64,000 bases of DNA from Echinococcus granulosus (taxonomy: Eukaryota > Platyhelminthes > Cestoda > Cyclophyllidea > Taeniidae), in the NCBI RefSeq assembly GCF_000524195.1, contig NW_020170387.1:347980-411979 (forward strand), written 5' to 3'. The position numbers and the translations under genes were made by a program. Of this stretch, positions 24,888 through 37,861 are shown piece by piece. Every line of letters starts with the position of its first letter. Position 1 is the first letter of the stretch. The notes beneath the pieces were generated by a model that worked only from the letters and a program-made list of their open reading frames with translations, had not been told where the DNA came from and did not search any database.

Positions 24888-26934
24888 CTGCTTAAAGGAT
24901 GCTCTTTAACGAGGTCACCTGCTGATTTGTGCTCTTTCTGTTGCGGTCAAGGTTGTCCCTATGCCTTTTTCATGAACCAGCATGATGATATTTACTAATG
25001 GTCATCTCTCACGTCAAAATATTTCTCGACATTAAGTGTTTGTACTACTACCGAACGTTGGATGCAAGATTGATGTTCCTCAGTTCGGTCAGAGTAAGAT
25101 CATCACCTTAAACCATCGTTCCTTTTCACACATCCACTAAGCCCAATTAGTGGAAGGTAATATGTTTCTGCGAAATTCTTTGTTTTGCTCCATTGTGATC
25201 AGTGGTTCTGAAATGTCATCTGTCTACTTTGTGTATCAGGTGTAGTGCCATTAACCCCTCTTAGTCATGTTTTGCACCTCTGCCTTAGTTTTCATGTTGA
25301 TGGATGCATATTTTGTCAAATTCTTCAGTTCAGTCCTTTCAGAATTATTTTGCCGATTCCGTTTGAAGTTTAATTTGACTGTAGGTGCCTTGAGCCAGTT
25401 TGCCTTCTTTTCACAACGTTACCTTGGTCTCGTAACTTTGCTTTTTTTTTCATTCGGTTCTGTATCACCACTTCTGCTCCCGTTTTTGGGGATTAGTAAA
25501 TGGGACTTTGCTCAATGAGTGTTGCCGTACCAAAGTATCGAGTATCAAGATTATTCTACTTAGTATCCTGTACCACTTATTAAGAGCCTCGGTCCTGCAT
25601 TGTTTTCCAGATTCCAGAGGCTTGATGACTGGCCTTTTTAAATAAACCAGCCATATACTATTTAGCGTAGTTGAAATAATAAACACGGAAACAAGGAAGT
25701 TGCTCCAACTCAGTGTGCAGAAATCATCATAGCATATCACTTTAGGTAATGGTTTTCGGAAGGTGGAACAACTGTATAGAATTTTGTCTACGTGAAAGCG
25801 GAGCTCAAGCATTAATTCGAATGCATCAGCACGGACCTTAAATGATTTAATCGGACTTGGGATTCCCCATTTCAGCCAACATTTCTGTAGTAAGTCAACT
25901 TTATACCCTTGTTGATACAAAAACAAATTAATGGCTCAAGACAGCTTAGAGTCTGCTGCTGTATACGATCTACAATCAGTGAGGAAATGGCGGTAGGGAA
26001 GACTTTGTGGCTTTTGCATGCCACTGACTGAATTCACATTCCACGCACAATATCACTTCATGCGTAACAAGTGACATTTTTTTAAGAAATAAACAAACAA
26101 AACGGTCGCTGGAATTGTTGCGTTGCTAATGCCCATTGGACCAGTCCTCTGTATAACTTCTGTGATTAAGTGGGACGGCGACAATGGGAAAACTCCACGT
26201 TGAATGAAGAAAACATGGATGCGTGCTTTAAATATTGGAAAATAGTGTTGCCATGGTATGTAATGTATCATAAGTGTCCCAACTAGCTTTTCTAGAGTAA
26301 AATTAAGTTCCCCTAGGTAAAACGAGGTGGTTGAGTGACGGTCAGGTGTAAAGTATTGGAAATATCATGTGACAGCAGCAATGAGGAAAAGTCTTGACAG
26401 AAGAAATAGCTCCTACAGGAGGCCGCAAAGTGGTCTATCCATGGTTTTGCCTAGAAGCATAATTACCTATGACGTCAGAAGTCTTGAAGCTGCGACCAAA
26501 CAGGTCACTTGTTAGAAGTGCACTAAAGCAACACGAAAACATCATTTTGTATTGGGAACACAATGGCCGGAGGAAATGATTTTCTTGCGAATACAATGGC
26601 CTACCTCGAATCTTACAATTATCATCGTGTTGAGTCAAAAGTGCAAAAAAACGAGAAGTGGATCACCACAGCAGTACATTTATTCGAAATGAGCAAACTT
26701 TGTCAAAAACTAAAAATAACACAGGATTTCTGTGGCATGACATAAAGTCCTCACAAGTGACCAAACACGCTAAGAGGCGCCTTGCCTACAAATTGCGGAA
26801 AATACGAATAACAAATTTGTGGTACACATAAAATACCACTTATGGGGTATTTCAAAGTATCAAATGTTCAGCAATGACCTTAAAGTTCGGAATGATCAAA
26901 AATAGTTAAATAAAAGAAGGGGGAATTGGGGGGC
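24888..26934. other. Region with candidate upstream exons of the 23866-24887 gene
   Basis: On the minus strand 25106..25052 an AG-preceded stretch reads DDLTLTELRNINLASNV and ends at a GT. A minus-strand frame of 153 codons at 25465..25926 includes ADAFELMLELRFHVDKILYS and FRKPLPKVICYDDFCTL plus a hydrophobic segment. Both look coding-like and could belong to the neighbouring unrecognised gene. I could not connect the phases, so they stay unassigned. The remainder is AT-rich with nothing recognised. Confidence 0.3.
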
Positions 26935-29900
26935 CTAATGCTGCCTGGAGGTATTTCCCCCACTCCTAATGATGTTGGCCTCTGGAAGGGAAGTCTGTTC
27001 ACAGACGATGGCAGTTTTTCGGAAAGGAGTGCAAAGGGACGACGAGGGGTTGCAGGTTGCTGAGGGAGGCACCTCGCGGATCAGCTCAGTGAACATGTCG
27101 ATGAGTCTCTCCAAACCGAACAGGTAGCCGTCCTCGTGATTGCCAGCCACCCAGGACTGGTAGTGATCTATCTTCACGGAGGGTGGGAGGGAACACGTTT
27201 TGCCAAAGTCTATCATCCAAATATTAGCGTTTCCCGTCCTATCGTGTACAAATAACAGCGAAGTGCCAATCATCTGTGAGGATAAACAAAAAAAAGTGAG
27301 AAAAAGACTATTCAGTGTGAGGTGTAACATTAGATTCACCCAAACGAAGCACGAAGTGAACAGTGCGTAAGGTGGGAGTTATCTCCCTTTCCTCGTACAG
27401 GGCAGATTTCGAAAGTGCAAACACGTGGGTTGCAAAGCATTGGAACACTGTTTCAATAATCTAAAAGGTGAATACGGTGGACGATGATATCACGGAGAGG
27501 GCATTAGCCCAATTTGCAAAGGGTCGACCAGGCATGAACACGCACCCCGGGCCACTTCGCACTTCAGCACGTGATAAACTCTTACTAATACACTCTCAGT
27601 GGATTTTCAAAAGCAGTGACCTCAACTGTCCAAAATCAAAATTTAGGTTCGCGCCAGGTCACCTGGCCAGGAAGTGGTAAAAAACTGGCTAAGCAAAGGC
27701 ACATGTGAGGTGGAGTATTTATTTATGAATAGTGTAGACTAATACGTTTGTTTCATACCACCAGTTCGCGCGGTATGCACGAATTATCTACTCATACTGA
27801 TGGAGAGCGTCAGCACGATCGCTGTAGAATGCAGTGTTATCATATTTTAAATTTTTCTGAAATATGAAAAAGAAGACTGAAAGACACCGAATATTTTAAT
27901 CAACATGCTCCTTTTCAGTCAAACAAGATAAACAGACTTAACAAGTGACGATTACCTCGTGAGAGTTGAAGAAAGGAGATGAATGAAGCACCTTCTGTAG
28001 GGATGTTAGTCTCCTGAGGTAGGTCGCCTACAATGTTAGCAATGTTTTCATTACCATTGACGGGTTCCCTTCTGCTAGCGTCTACCTATCACATGCCGTG
28101 CCCTTTTTCTGATGTCGAAACGTCCAAATCAAAAAAAGGGACAGACCAGCTATGCACAAAGTACGCAATAAAACGTGCCTGTAATTGTTTAGAGCCCTCA
28201 GTGAATTTGTTGAGACAGCCCTTGATATCTGACCAATTCTTGAGCCGTTTAAAGTCCCTTGAAGGATTGGCGTCATGGTCCTGAGAAAAACGATGAATTA
28301 GGCAAGAGAATTTCTAATTTGAGTGAAAGAAGTGGATTAGCACCTGGAGGGGAATTAATATGGAGTGACAATTTTGTGAAGGCATCCCGCAGCAAAAGTT
28401 TGTTTCTATGGTCAAAGTATCAAGTGGAGATAACTAAACTACGAAAGACAGTTATGGTGTGCAATGATCCTATAGTAGTAAGGACGAAAACGCCAACAAA
28501 GTAAAAAAGTCACACTATTGTTCGTTGCACATGACGAATAAAAGCCTGTCAATCAAACACAGAGTGGACCATTATAGCTGTTCCATGTGACCGATGTGTC
28601 AGCTAAAACTTATGAGACATTATCAAATGCTTGGAGGTGATGATAATGACCTGCCGCAACAAAGTTTTTGAAAACAAAGAAACCTGAAAAAAAGGAGTTT
28701 TGTTTCATTTCAATTGCATATCATGCAAAATTGCACCAAAAACGAATGCAAAAGTTACTGAAAACACAGAAAAAAAAACCAAGAAAAAGAAACAGGAAAT
28801 TAGACTGATAAAACAATGTTTGTAGAGATCATAGTAACGGACGTTATGGGAAGAAGGTTTGAGTTTTGAGCATATGCTTATAATACAACATAATAGAGGA
28901 GGAAACCGGCAACGCTGAAAAATCACACCTTTTAAGAAGGAATGTTGTGAAGTAAGTGGGCCAGTGGCAATTGAAAAGATGGCCGGTAAGTACATATGAG
29001 AATGGATACTTGCAAAGGCGCCATAATCATGGCAACGGTGAGAGCAAAAAAGCATGCATAATCACCTACCCTTATAGTAAAATATTCATCATTATAATAG
29101 TGGCGCCGAAAGAATATTGGTGAGCAGTAACCTAAAAATACTTGAAGGAAGAAAGCATGAGAAGGAACGGATAGAAGAGGAGCAAAAAAATGAAGTTGTA
29201 GTGAAACCAGACTTAACGAAGAAGACACGATTCACTAAAAATCGCTGCACAGAGTAAGGCCAAAACACCTATGAATTGGCTTACGAATCTCGCCCCATTA
29301 GCCTGGGTTGTAGGAAATTCCTGTCAGATTTAAGGTGGTCTTGCCGACAAATTTCGACAAGAAGAGACAAAGAGGAGAACTAACAAAGGGATTAATTAGA
29401 GCGATCTGCAATGACTTCGGCAAAGGTCGGATTTAAGAACCCCGAATAAAAAAAGTGACTTGCAGAGTAGATTAAATATAAAAGCAAGAGTCATTTACGA
29501 TACTTCGGTAATTTTAGGATAAATGAGGTGGACTAATTAATTACTTGAGCAATTAACAAGAAAGTGTGTATTACAATCCATCAGTACAAAAGTATAGACC
29601 TTTTACCAGTTTGCGTAAGAAAGCACTGAAACAACCAATTCATTTCACGTGGCAGTAGTTTGCTTCAAATAATTACTTATTTCGTTATAGAAAACAGGTT
29701 TCCCAAATGGATTCGCGATAGCAAAGCAAACGAGGGACGGAAACCAAGGTTTCATTTTGGCACTCACAAAGGTTAGAATTTAATCAAAATCATGAAAGCT
29801 ACCCTTCTACACGCAACCTGCATAAGCATATTCAGTAATATGTAAGGTGGTAGAATTAACTGCGAAACAAATTCCACGCCTAATGCCAAAGTAATCCCGA

Positions 29901-32900
29901 GCCCACACGCAGCCAGTTCAAATGACGCAGGATATGAATTTTTAAGTTGACGAAAGCGCCTATTTTAACAATGTGAGTGCTTTATAAACCTTTTAGCGGG
30001 TTAGGACAGTACCTTAATGCCTTCTATCCGGAAGCCTAAATCGGCGGAGGAGCTGAGCGCTTCCCTCCACTGCATGTATCGCAGCTTCGTAATGGCCGCT
30101 TGTTGGTGCTCCAACGGAGTCGGTTCGTTCGGGTCCACCTCGACCATCTTTTGGTACATATCCTGAAGAGAAGAGCGTTGTTTCACTACTTGCCTATGTG
30201 AAACCGACCACTGAAGATGCACCTCGATGGCATAGATTTGAACATTTTTACGTTAAAACTCGTGCATCGGGTCAGTGTTAGTCCACATCATGCCTACAAA
30301 AGCAACGCAGTTAAAGGCTGAAGTAAGATACCTACGCCGGAAACTGAGAGCTCCATTTGAGAGCAGATTCAAAGTGACGTTAACCCAGTGGAGATGATCG
30401 GATAGTCTAGGGCATGATGTCAGTGATGCGAGCTAATCGCAGCATTCATTTGCATTAACAGAGTTTCCAGTAAGGCAGTTTCCACAGGCTCCCACATAAC
30501 ACGTTTCAAAAAAGAGAAACGGCTTTTTAAAATGGAAAGACTGGATTTTCGAATGCGTGAATTGCGAAAAACCGTTCTTTTCTTCAACGGAAAGATAATT
30601 TATGCACCAACCTTACATGAAAACTGAAGAAAATACTATCTTACCGTTAAATTCCATTCGTCTTAAGTGGTTGCCATGCCCATGCGAAAATAGAATTTTG
30701 AACTTTTAGACATTAGACAGTGGAATTGACAAGTGGAGCGCTTTTTAATTGGCAATAGACAGGGTAGTCCTAGCTAGTGTGGCAGAAATGATTAGGTATC
30801 TAAGTAGGAATTAAGGCTTTCACTTTAAGAAATTAAAAAATGGATGCAACCACCACTAACGCCCAAATCAGTGAAATCTTATTAAAGTTGGTGTTACGTT
30901 CACGAAGAGAAGGCATTTAATCTAGTCAGTTATTTACCCGATAGTCCGTGAATACAAGTCGCTACATAAGGTAATCTAGAAATTGTGCAGAAAATTATCG
31001 TTTTAAAACTCAATTCGCAAAATTTGCCAAGAGCATTGAGCGTAATCGTAACTGAGAACAGCTATGACTTACATAACCAAGGTGACGAAATGCGATTACC
31101 CAACTCGCAAAATTTCGCCTATTTATCACCTCTCAAACATATAAATTCACGTCATTCGTCAAATATTCGGTGGGCGAATTGTGATAGCCATCAATATTAG
31201 TGAAAAAGTACAATATGGAATTCCACGTGAGCAGTAAGCGCACTACTGCAGCTGTATTATTGCAGGGTGCAAAGAAGTTGGTTCGAAAAGTAAGTTTACC
31301 TGTCTCAGTTTCGGTGTCCCACTATGAAGGGCATGCCACTCCTCCTCAAGGAATGTTCGCCGACCCATTTTCACGTCCATTATGGAGGGACAAATGAAGC
31401 CATTCAGAAGATCCTGCATCCTAATAAAGTCTATTTAAGCGTCGAGTTAAGGTAATAACTATTCATGCTTCAGTGGGTAATGAATGTAAGTCAGTGTTCC
31501 TGACACTTGAAAAACAATTAAAAGCCACATGAAAACCTATTCGTCTTGTCGAATTCATGCTGGAGTATACCGCTGCCTCTGCTGCATTGGCAGACCACAC
31601 TTGGAGCTGAATGTTATGGGATCAACAATAGACACTTCACCTGACCACGAAAATCACGTCCTTAACACCGAAAAGTGTACAGTTCATAACAACTCAACCG
31701 AACAATTTATTAGAAAAAAATCCGACATTCATGCTGCAATAACTTCCTTTCAGGGGAGCGATCGACTCTAAAGAATTAAAATATAAACAGGTAGCACATT
31801 GTTTTAAGTCATTTTCAGGGTACAACTTGAGCTTACAAACGGTAAGAATACTTGCCGATCCAATGAGCAGCATTTGGCTGTTTATGAGACCCATCCCTTG
31901 CAATAATACTCAGAGCCCGAAGTGTCCTGTACCAACACGGCAGCGAACCACATCAGAGGTTGAGAAGGGGGAAAAGGACATTACATTTGGGCGTGAACGC
32001 ATACTTTTAAGGGAAAGGGATAAGGTGAGCTGATGGGATGCTTCAATGAGAAACGCCCTTTCCGCCCTCATGTGTACACAGCTACACACGTCTCAAATCA
32101 TTCGCAAAACTTGCTCCGGACGGGAGACAATGCATGGCCAGCAGAAGCTCTGGACATGTGCAGCCTTGGATTTGAACAGTCCTTTGCACCCTCTCATTGT
32201 CCTTCTCGCTACAACCGGTACCCTTATGAATATTGTTACCGCATTTGCTTTATTCCACCTGACAAGCAGAAAACCAACGGGATTAGTTATCTTGGCTATA
32301 CAGACAGTCCTAAGCTGCCTCTTCTGTCTTTTAGAGCTAGTCGACATAGTAGCTGCGCCACAGAATTGGCAGATACTGGAGTCGCATCAGGAAGGTATAA
32401 GCGCTCAGGCATGTCTACTCTGGTACTCTCACTTTCCACATTATGTTATAGGAAGGCTCAACTTCCTAAACATTACCCTGCTTACCATGGATAGGGCACT
32501 TGAAATCACCAGAAAGTTGAGTCTTCGTTTCACCATGGAAGATTCTCGTATACGCGATTATTACAGCCTCATCACAATTCTCGCTACCACCTTCAGTCTA
32601 CCGCGTTTGCTCACAGTCAACATTGCTCGCTCTGGGGTATGTCGGTGTACTGCACTATCGACAAGGACAACAGTGCTTATGTTTATCTACGCGGAGATCT
32701 ATCTGTGGTCTGCGTTTGCTGTTCTCATCTGCACGACCGTGGTGTGTCTGTGCTGCGGCAATGGTTCGGTGGAGCAGAAGTCACGACGACTTGACGCGAG
32801 TCGACGGCTGGACAAACATGTGGCCCCGTGGTGGCTCCGAGGAACAGCATGGGCATGAGCCATTGGTCAATTGGAAATCACCATCAATGTGTATTGTCCC

Positions 32901-33391
32901 CTTGGCTGTGAGCGTCGTTACCACTCATATCTGGGATATTTGGTTACAATTTATGATCACAAGAGAAAGAACCTACATTTACAATGGAACAATGCAGCAG
33001 ATAGGGATTTTACTACAAGTACTCCATCATAATTTCGCTGCATTAATTGTCATCGGTTATTTACCTCGAGTGAGAGGAATTATAGTGACGAGCGCAAAAA
33101 AAATTACCGCCGTGGTGAAACCGCAAAGTAAAGCGGTGGAACCTAGGGAAATTACATAAAGGATACGATTTCCGTTGGCTGTTGTTGCCTCTCCCATGAA
33201 ATCAGGAACAAAATTTCGTAGAACGTCGAAGGACAGTGCGACGAGACAATTCTTTTCCCTTTCATTGTACACTTTAAGAATAGTATCAGCCTTGTCCGGA
33301 ATGAAGGAGCCTTGTATGAAAATAGCAAATAATTGAAAGTATGAAATTAGATGCATCTTGTCGACTTACTCCAGACAATAAACGGCCACAT
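26935..33391 (-). CDS. ITPK: Inositol-trisphosphate 3-kinase
   Basis: Seven exons: 33391..33370, 33310..33156, 31413..31300, 30162..30013, 28280..28158, 28027..27956 and 27273..26935, about 324 aa, all in phase. The family phosphorylates Ins(1,4,5)P3 to Ins(1,3,4,5)P4 with ATP, in calcium and cytoskeletal signalling. The catalytic core is complete: the PxxxDxKxG motif appears as PSIMDVKMG followed by [19 protein letters not shown] and [21 protein letters not shown] follow; then [17 protein letters not shown] and the metal-binding IDF in [22 protein letters not shown] closes the domain. The initial exon is only 22 coding nt and starts just before the kinase fold. Vertebrate ITPKs carry long N-terminal extensions, so further upstream exons may be missing. 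The donor of the 28158 exon (GTGCAT) is weak; a 7-nt alternative exists. The 1.7-kb intron 31414..33155 contains an antisense receptor gene. Which paralogue it matches was not decided. Confidence 0.9.
28281..30012. other. Large ITPK intron without recognised content
   Basis: A 1.7-kb intron of the kinase gene. Frames of 100-116 codons on the minus strand around 28705-29228 are T- and F/L-rich and look like composition artefacts. No repeat or nested gene was recognised. Confidence 0.5.
32046..33159 (+). CDS. Rhodopsin-like orphan 7-TM receptor nested in an ITPK intron
   Basis: Seven hydrophobic segments can be read: TM1 [20 protein letters not shown] (GxxxN), TM2 [22 protein letters not shown]3 ending [12 protein letters not shown] (a DRY variant, DRA), TM4 near [14 protein letters not shown]5 [18 protein letters not shown]6 [17 protein letters not shown] and TM7 [15 protein letters not shown] (an NPxxY variant). 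TM1-TM5 and TM6-TM7 are in different plus-strand frames. Removing a micro-intron in the third cytoplasmic loop, either 32764..32800 (37 nt) or 32770..32800 (31 nt), both ending GCGAG, rejoins them; both have weak donors. Otherwise the break is a true frameshift. The start could be 32046 or 32127. About 340 aa. The ligand is unknown; divergent DRY and NPxxY fit a flatworm-expanded receptor family. The gene is antisense to ITPK and its stop (33157..33159) lies within the kinase exon 33156..33310. Confidence 0.68.
33377..33382 (+). terminator. Possible polyadenylation signal of the nested receptor
   Basis: AATAAA on the plus strand about 218 nt after the receptor stop codon. It lies antisense within the first coding exon of ITPK. 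Its use would make the two transcripts overlap. Only position and sequence support it. Confidence 0.35.
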
Positions 33392-36300
33392 GCTGTCAGG
33401 TTTGACAAAAACAGTGCGAAAATTAGTTTTGTGACCCTATTTTAGTTTTTATAGTATTCTGAATTGCAAAGGAAACCAGATAATTTGAATGCTATAATCG
33501 GCAATTTGGCGAAAAAGCTGCTCGCATGCGGGTAATCAAATGATATCTCGATCTTTTTAGAAAATAAATCCGAATTTAACTCATTAAAAATCAGCGCCTA
33601 GGAGATCCAATTGGGCTAAAAATACAAGGTATTCCTAGAAAAAACCTACGTGGTTAAGAAGCAGAATAACTGTCAGGTCAAACACATTCGAAAATAAGTA
33701 ATTTCCATGTTTAAGACCAAGTTTTAAGATAATAGGAGCCTATAAAAAGCAAACGACCCGCAACATTTGTGATCAAAATGGAATTTTCACTGATTTAAAA
33801 AGTAGTCAAATGTTCCGGTTAATCAGTACTCATTTTAACCATTGTCCAATTCCAACGCATAGAAGAAAATTCAGCAGAACGACAGACAACAAAACCACTA
33901 ATTATGAATAAAGCAGTTTTTCACTTTGTCAGCAAAATATGAAACCAATTGCCCTAAAACTGCTAGTAGGAAATGGAGTAAGTCGAATCAAAATAGCTAT
34001 AGGTAGGCATGCGTTGGACTGAGGGGCATTAATGCACAAAGTTGTAAGTTAGAAGGTAAAGGTCGGTGAATGCTGTTAAAAGGTCTCCGTGATGATTATT
34101 TCGATAAAAATGTAAGAATTGAAACAAATAGCCGATTTCCTACGTAAATTTCCATCCGGAAAGTGAAGGCTTATCTACCCGCTAAACAGTAAAAGCTTTT
34201 TCAAAGTAGCGAAGAGGACAGCTATCAACAAAGTCTGGCCAAAAAACGCGTCGTGAACTCGGAAACTTGGTATCAACCGTCTCGCCTCATCATTCCCCTT
34301 AAATGATGCAAAGGCAAGATCTTGTTAAAACCCAGAGGTAATCGTCAACGCTTTGACCTCATGCTTGAAGGCAAGATGGGTAATGTTAAATCCATTTGGC
34401 CAGCTTTCACAAATCCAGATTTGCATTCACTCAAAAAAATGCCTTAAAAACGGTGGCAGATTTGGATTGCAGAATGTTGCACACTGGATCAAACACAAAA
34501 ATTATCAACGGATGCATAGACGATGCAACAGAAAAAAACCAGATGTAAAAATTTTTTGCAGAGTTTAAATAAATGGAATAATTCAAGGACTTACACGTGT
34601 GGATAAAAAAGGGCTTTAATGACGCAGACTGAAGCAATAGCTGCATAATATAATCAAAGTTCTCGGCATGAAAACCGCATAACTCTATGGTTTTATTACG
34701 AACTAATCAACCTAGGGCAGACATCTGCCGTAGGGCTGCTTCATAAGGTTATTTTCCTCAAAACAGAAATTGACATTTAACAAATCCCGTATTAACAATC
34801 GACGGAAAACATTCGATACCGACGGTCTTCGGAGGAAAAGATAACCGTGGTAGAAGAGCGCTAGCTTTTTACGGTTAAGATTCAGCATTTCCACAGAATC
34901 TCTTATTAACCTTAGTCATCATTTCTGGCGTGCCTAAAGCCAGACATAACCCGGTCCGTGGATATGGTACGTCATCTAAGAGCTCGTTGCTGTTATACAT
35001 ATTAAGTAGATACTAAAAGGAAATGATACAGTCAAATACGGATTTTAAAACACTGATAAAGTACGGGTATACAGCTACGTACCCGATACAGCAGGTAACG
35101 TTTATGAGAAATGTGCCGTACGCATCATCATAGGATATGAAATGCGGAAATGTCATGTAAGATTCGATTTTTACTGAAAAAAATCCTAAAATAAATAATA
35201 ACAACGAAAACAGTTAGAAAATCAGAAAAAGGATGCCAGAGAGTCAGCCACTTATTAACCTGGATCAAAATAGCAAATGCAACAACAACAAAATGCAAGA
35301 AAAATCACCGATAAGTAAACTGGTCGCAGTTCTAGGAAAATATAAGTGTCAATTTGGCACTACTTACCATTATGTCCCGAAAGCTGAACCCAATGGTTTG
35401 ATCGTTCAACAGATATAAGATCAGCTTTGACACAGCAATCTAAAACTGCCATTGCTTTGAACTAAAATGGGAAAGGCTCCAAAGGAATGACAAGTGACAT
35501 GCTACGGTCATCATCGAGATATTCACTTTTAAGACCATTCATGAATAAACAATCAGATCACGTACATAGCAGTAGATCCCTGGTAGCTACAAAGCAAGAT
35601 GTGCAAATATAATCGATTCTACGGAACAATGCGAGTCTCGGCAAGGCAATCAAGCATATCTGCTTCCAATATCATGCGTTACAATGGTTACGAAATAAAA
35701 AATTAGCTTCAAAAAATGGCAAAAACATCTACCATACATAAAATGCCAAGATTGAATTTTGGTGCCACTAAACTTAAAAAGTTATTATAAATGTCGATGG
35801 AATGTTCAATTCACGTAGGAGAAGTGAGATCGCTCAAATTTCAACTACACTTACTGTGGGAGCTCAGAAATTCGTACTTGTGCGTATCAATAAAGCACAA
35901 ATGACCCTACTAACCTAACCAGCCAAGTTAAGCCAACCAAATGCATGCCTAATTACAATTTTTTAGGCCAATAATTGTTCGAGAAAATTTGGAGAAATCA
36001 AGTGCCTATAGTAAGATTTGGTAATATAATTCACGAACAAATTTAATATCGTGCTTAAAATACGCAAGCTATAATGACCCGAAGGTATGTATTGGAAGCA
36101 GCAGTTTAGCATAAGAAATACTGATTTTTAAGTTAGAAAGGTACCAATACAAGTATTCTTAGAAGTAATGTAGCTAAAGCTGCGCATTTAAAATGGGCTA
36201 TTATTCATAACTGCCCTGTTGCAAGCGAAGTAATGGATAAGTTTCACAATTGTCCCCTTTCTAGCTTTTTGGTCGATGCGATGGATTTGTAAAAGGTTTG

Positions 36301-36755
36301 ATGTACTACTAAGGTAGAAACTCCCATAGAATTGCACAGATTTGAAAGAAAATCGATGTTTTTGCACCACTAAAGAGGAGACAGTGGTGGCAAAGTCATA
36401 CTGCATAAAATTGCAAAAACATTGCATTAAAATTTACTAAACGCTTTATCGGGAGTGAAAAACGCGCCACGTAATAACAGGCTGACCTTTTCATATGTGC
36501 AAATATCTCATAAGACCTATGACGCGATGGCACTCGACGTCTTCTTTGGATCGCAATAATCCCTTGACGTTAAAGCGGAAATGTAACCCTGGTATATAAG
36601 CGGGTCTATGTATTTATATGCACAGCTGAGCAAATTGAATGTGTCTACGCCATTAATGCATAATTAATGAGCGTTCCTAAAACTGAAGAATATTGGTAAA
36701 ACATGTGCTACTCTTTGGATAAATAACAAAATGCATTCTGTGTGTTTGCTACCTA
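33392..36755. other. AT-rich gene-poor region upstream of ITPK
   Basis: No frame with a recognisable domain on either strand; frames of 60-79 codons are scattered and mutually overlapping. The part next to 33391 should hold the ITPK promoter or further 5' exons. No simple repeat of note was seen. Confidence 0.5.
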
Positions 36756-36944
36756 TGTGTCGTCCCAAGACCTCCCTGACGACGATAAAAGACATAAAAC
36801 TGAAGCAGAATATTTATATTCGGCACAGAGAAGGTATTTGGGTTATTGGCATGGCTCGAGGGCCAGCCTACCCGGCGTAGTACAAAGGCCAGGTTAAAAG
36901 TGGCTCCTCGTCAAAACTAAGAGATAAACAACCATCGTATTACA
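36756..36944 (+). repeat. Terminal-repeat family copy 1
   Basis: Shares with copies 2-4 the core GGCACAGAGAAGGTATTTGG, an ATTGGCATGGCTCGA block and the end CCATCGTATTACA. Best-preserved copy with a TG start and CA end. Confidence 0.8.
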
Positions 36945-37672
36945 TGGACTCTCTCCTCTTTTGAGCATTGTCTTTGGCGTTCCTCTTGGTCAAGCTGCCG
37001 CGTTAGCCATCACATCGTAGTCGGAGCTGTTAAGACAAACGCATTCCGGCCGTGACAGTCATTAAATTTCTATGCAACTGAGGTGATACTTGACCGCAAC
37101 GTCATTGATCCCTTTTGGTAATTTAACCGAATTTGGAGTTTCTTCCGGTTTGAAAAATGGATTCAGGAACGAGGAATTGTGCTGACCATCACGCATTTAC
37201 ACAGATTAAAGTAGGAACACTGGCCTAGAAACAGATTTATGCAAGGAAGGACGGAATCTAACACAGGTCTGTGGGAAAGAGTTTCGTGTCTGTTCCACCT
37301 TGCCATGTTGTTTCCACTTCGGAGCTGCCTAGCCATATCTACCAGGCTCTATTCAGCTAGTAAGGAAGTGGAGGAGGTATGGCAAATTCACTTTGTCGAC
37401 AGCTTTATGCAGGTAAGGTTGGAAAGTATATAACAAGGCTTCCAGATAGTTCACAGCTAATATCGCTTCAGTTATTAATAGCTCTTTTGCAGAACGCGGG
37501 ACTGAGGTAGATGTTGAAGGTAGACGTCAATTTTGGCCCTTTGGTTTGGAATCAGCACCGTTTTTCCATGAGCAACATGTGTGCTTCTTCCGCTCCGCTA
37601 AGGGTTATCACACAGCAGCGGAAATCAGGCTAGATGCCCTTTAGGATCGGGTTTGCTTTCCGCTGCCACCAA

Positions 37673-37861
37673 CGTATCGTCCCAAGACCGCCCTGACGAT
37701 GAGAGAAGACATAATACTGGGGCGGAAAATGTATATTCGGCACAGAGAAGGTATTTGGGCTACTGGCATTGCCCGAAAACCAGTTCACCCGGCGAGGTAC
37801 AAAAGCCAAGTCAAAAGTGGCTCCTCGTCAAAACCGAGAAATAACTAACCGTCAAATTACA
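37673..37861 (+). repeat. Terminal-repeat family copy 2
   Basis: Same length as copy 1 and alignable along its whole length, including GGCACAGAGAAGGTATTTGG and AAAGTGGCTCCTCGTCAAAA. The first base pair of the expected TG is CG and the end reads CAAATTACA, signs of decay. Confidence 0.8.

Larger units (their letters stand above)
36756..37861 (+). mobile_element. TRIM-like element with direct 189-bp terminal repeats
   Basis: Two clearly related copies in the same orientation, both 189 bp (36756..36944 and 37673..37861), enclose about 728 bp with no real coding capacity. The repeat starts TGTGTCGTCC (copy 1) or the decayed CGTATCGTCC (copy 2) and ends ATTACA. Related copies near the right edge begin TGTAGCG and end TATTACA, so the ancestral unit fits the TG...CA rule of LTRs. 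Right after copy 1 the sequence is TGGACTCTCTCC; TGG at this place is what a tRNA primer-binding site would show. No polypurine tract before copy 2 and no matching target-site duplication were found, so the element is old or the reading is wrong. Non-coding terminal-repeat retrotransposons in miniature have been reported from taeniid tapeworms, which fits the inferred host. Alternatively these are two SINE-like insertions. Confidence 0.55.

Noticed and set aside
36945..37672. Coding capacity inside the TRIM-like element
   Set aside because: Only short frames; no protease, reverse transcriptase or integrase motif.
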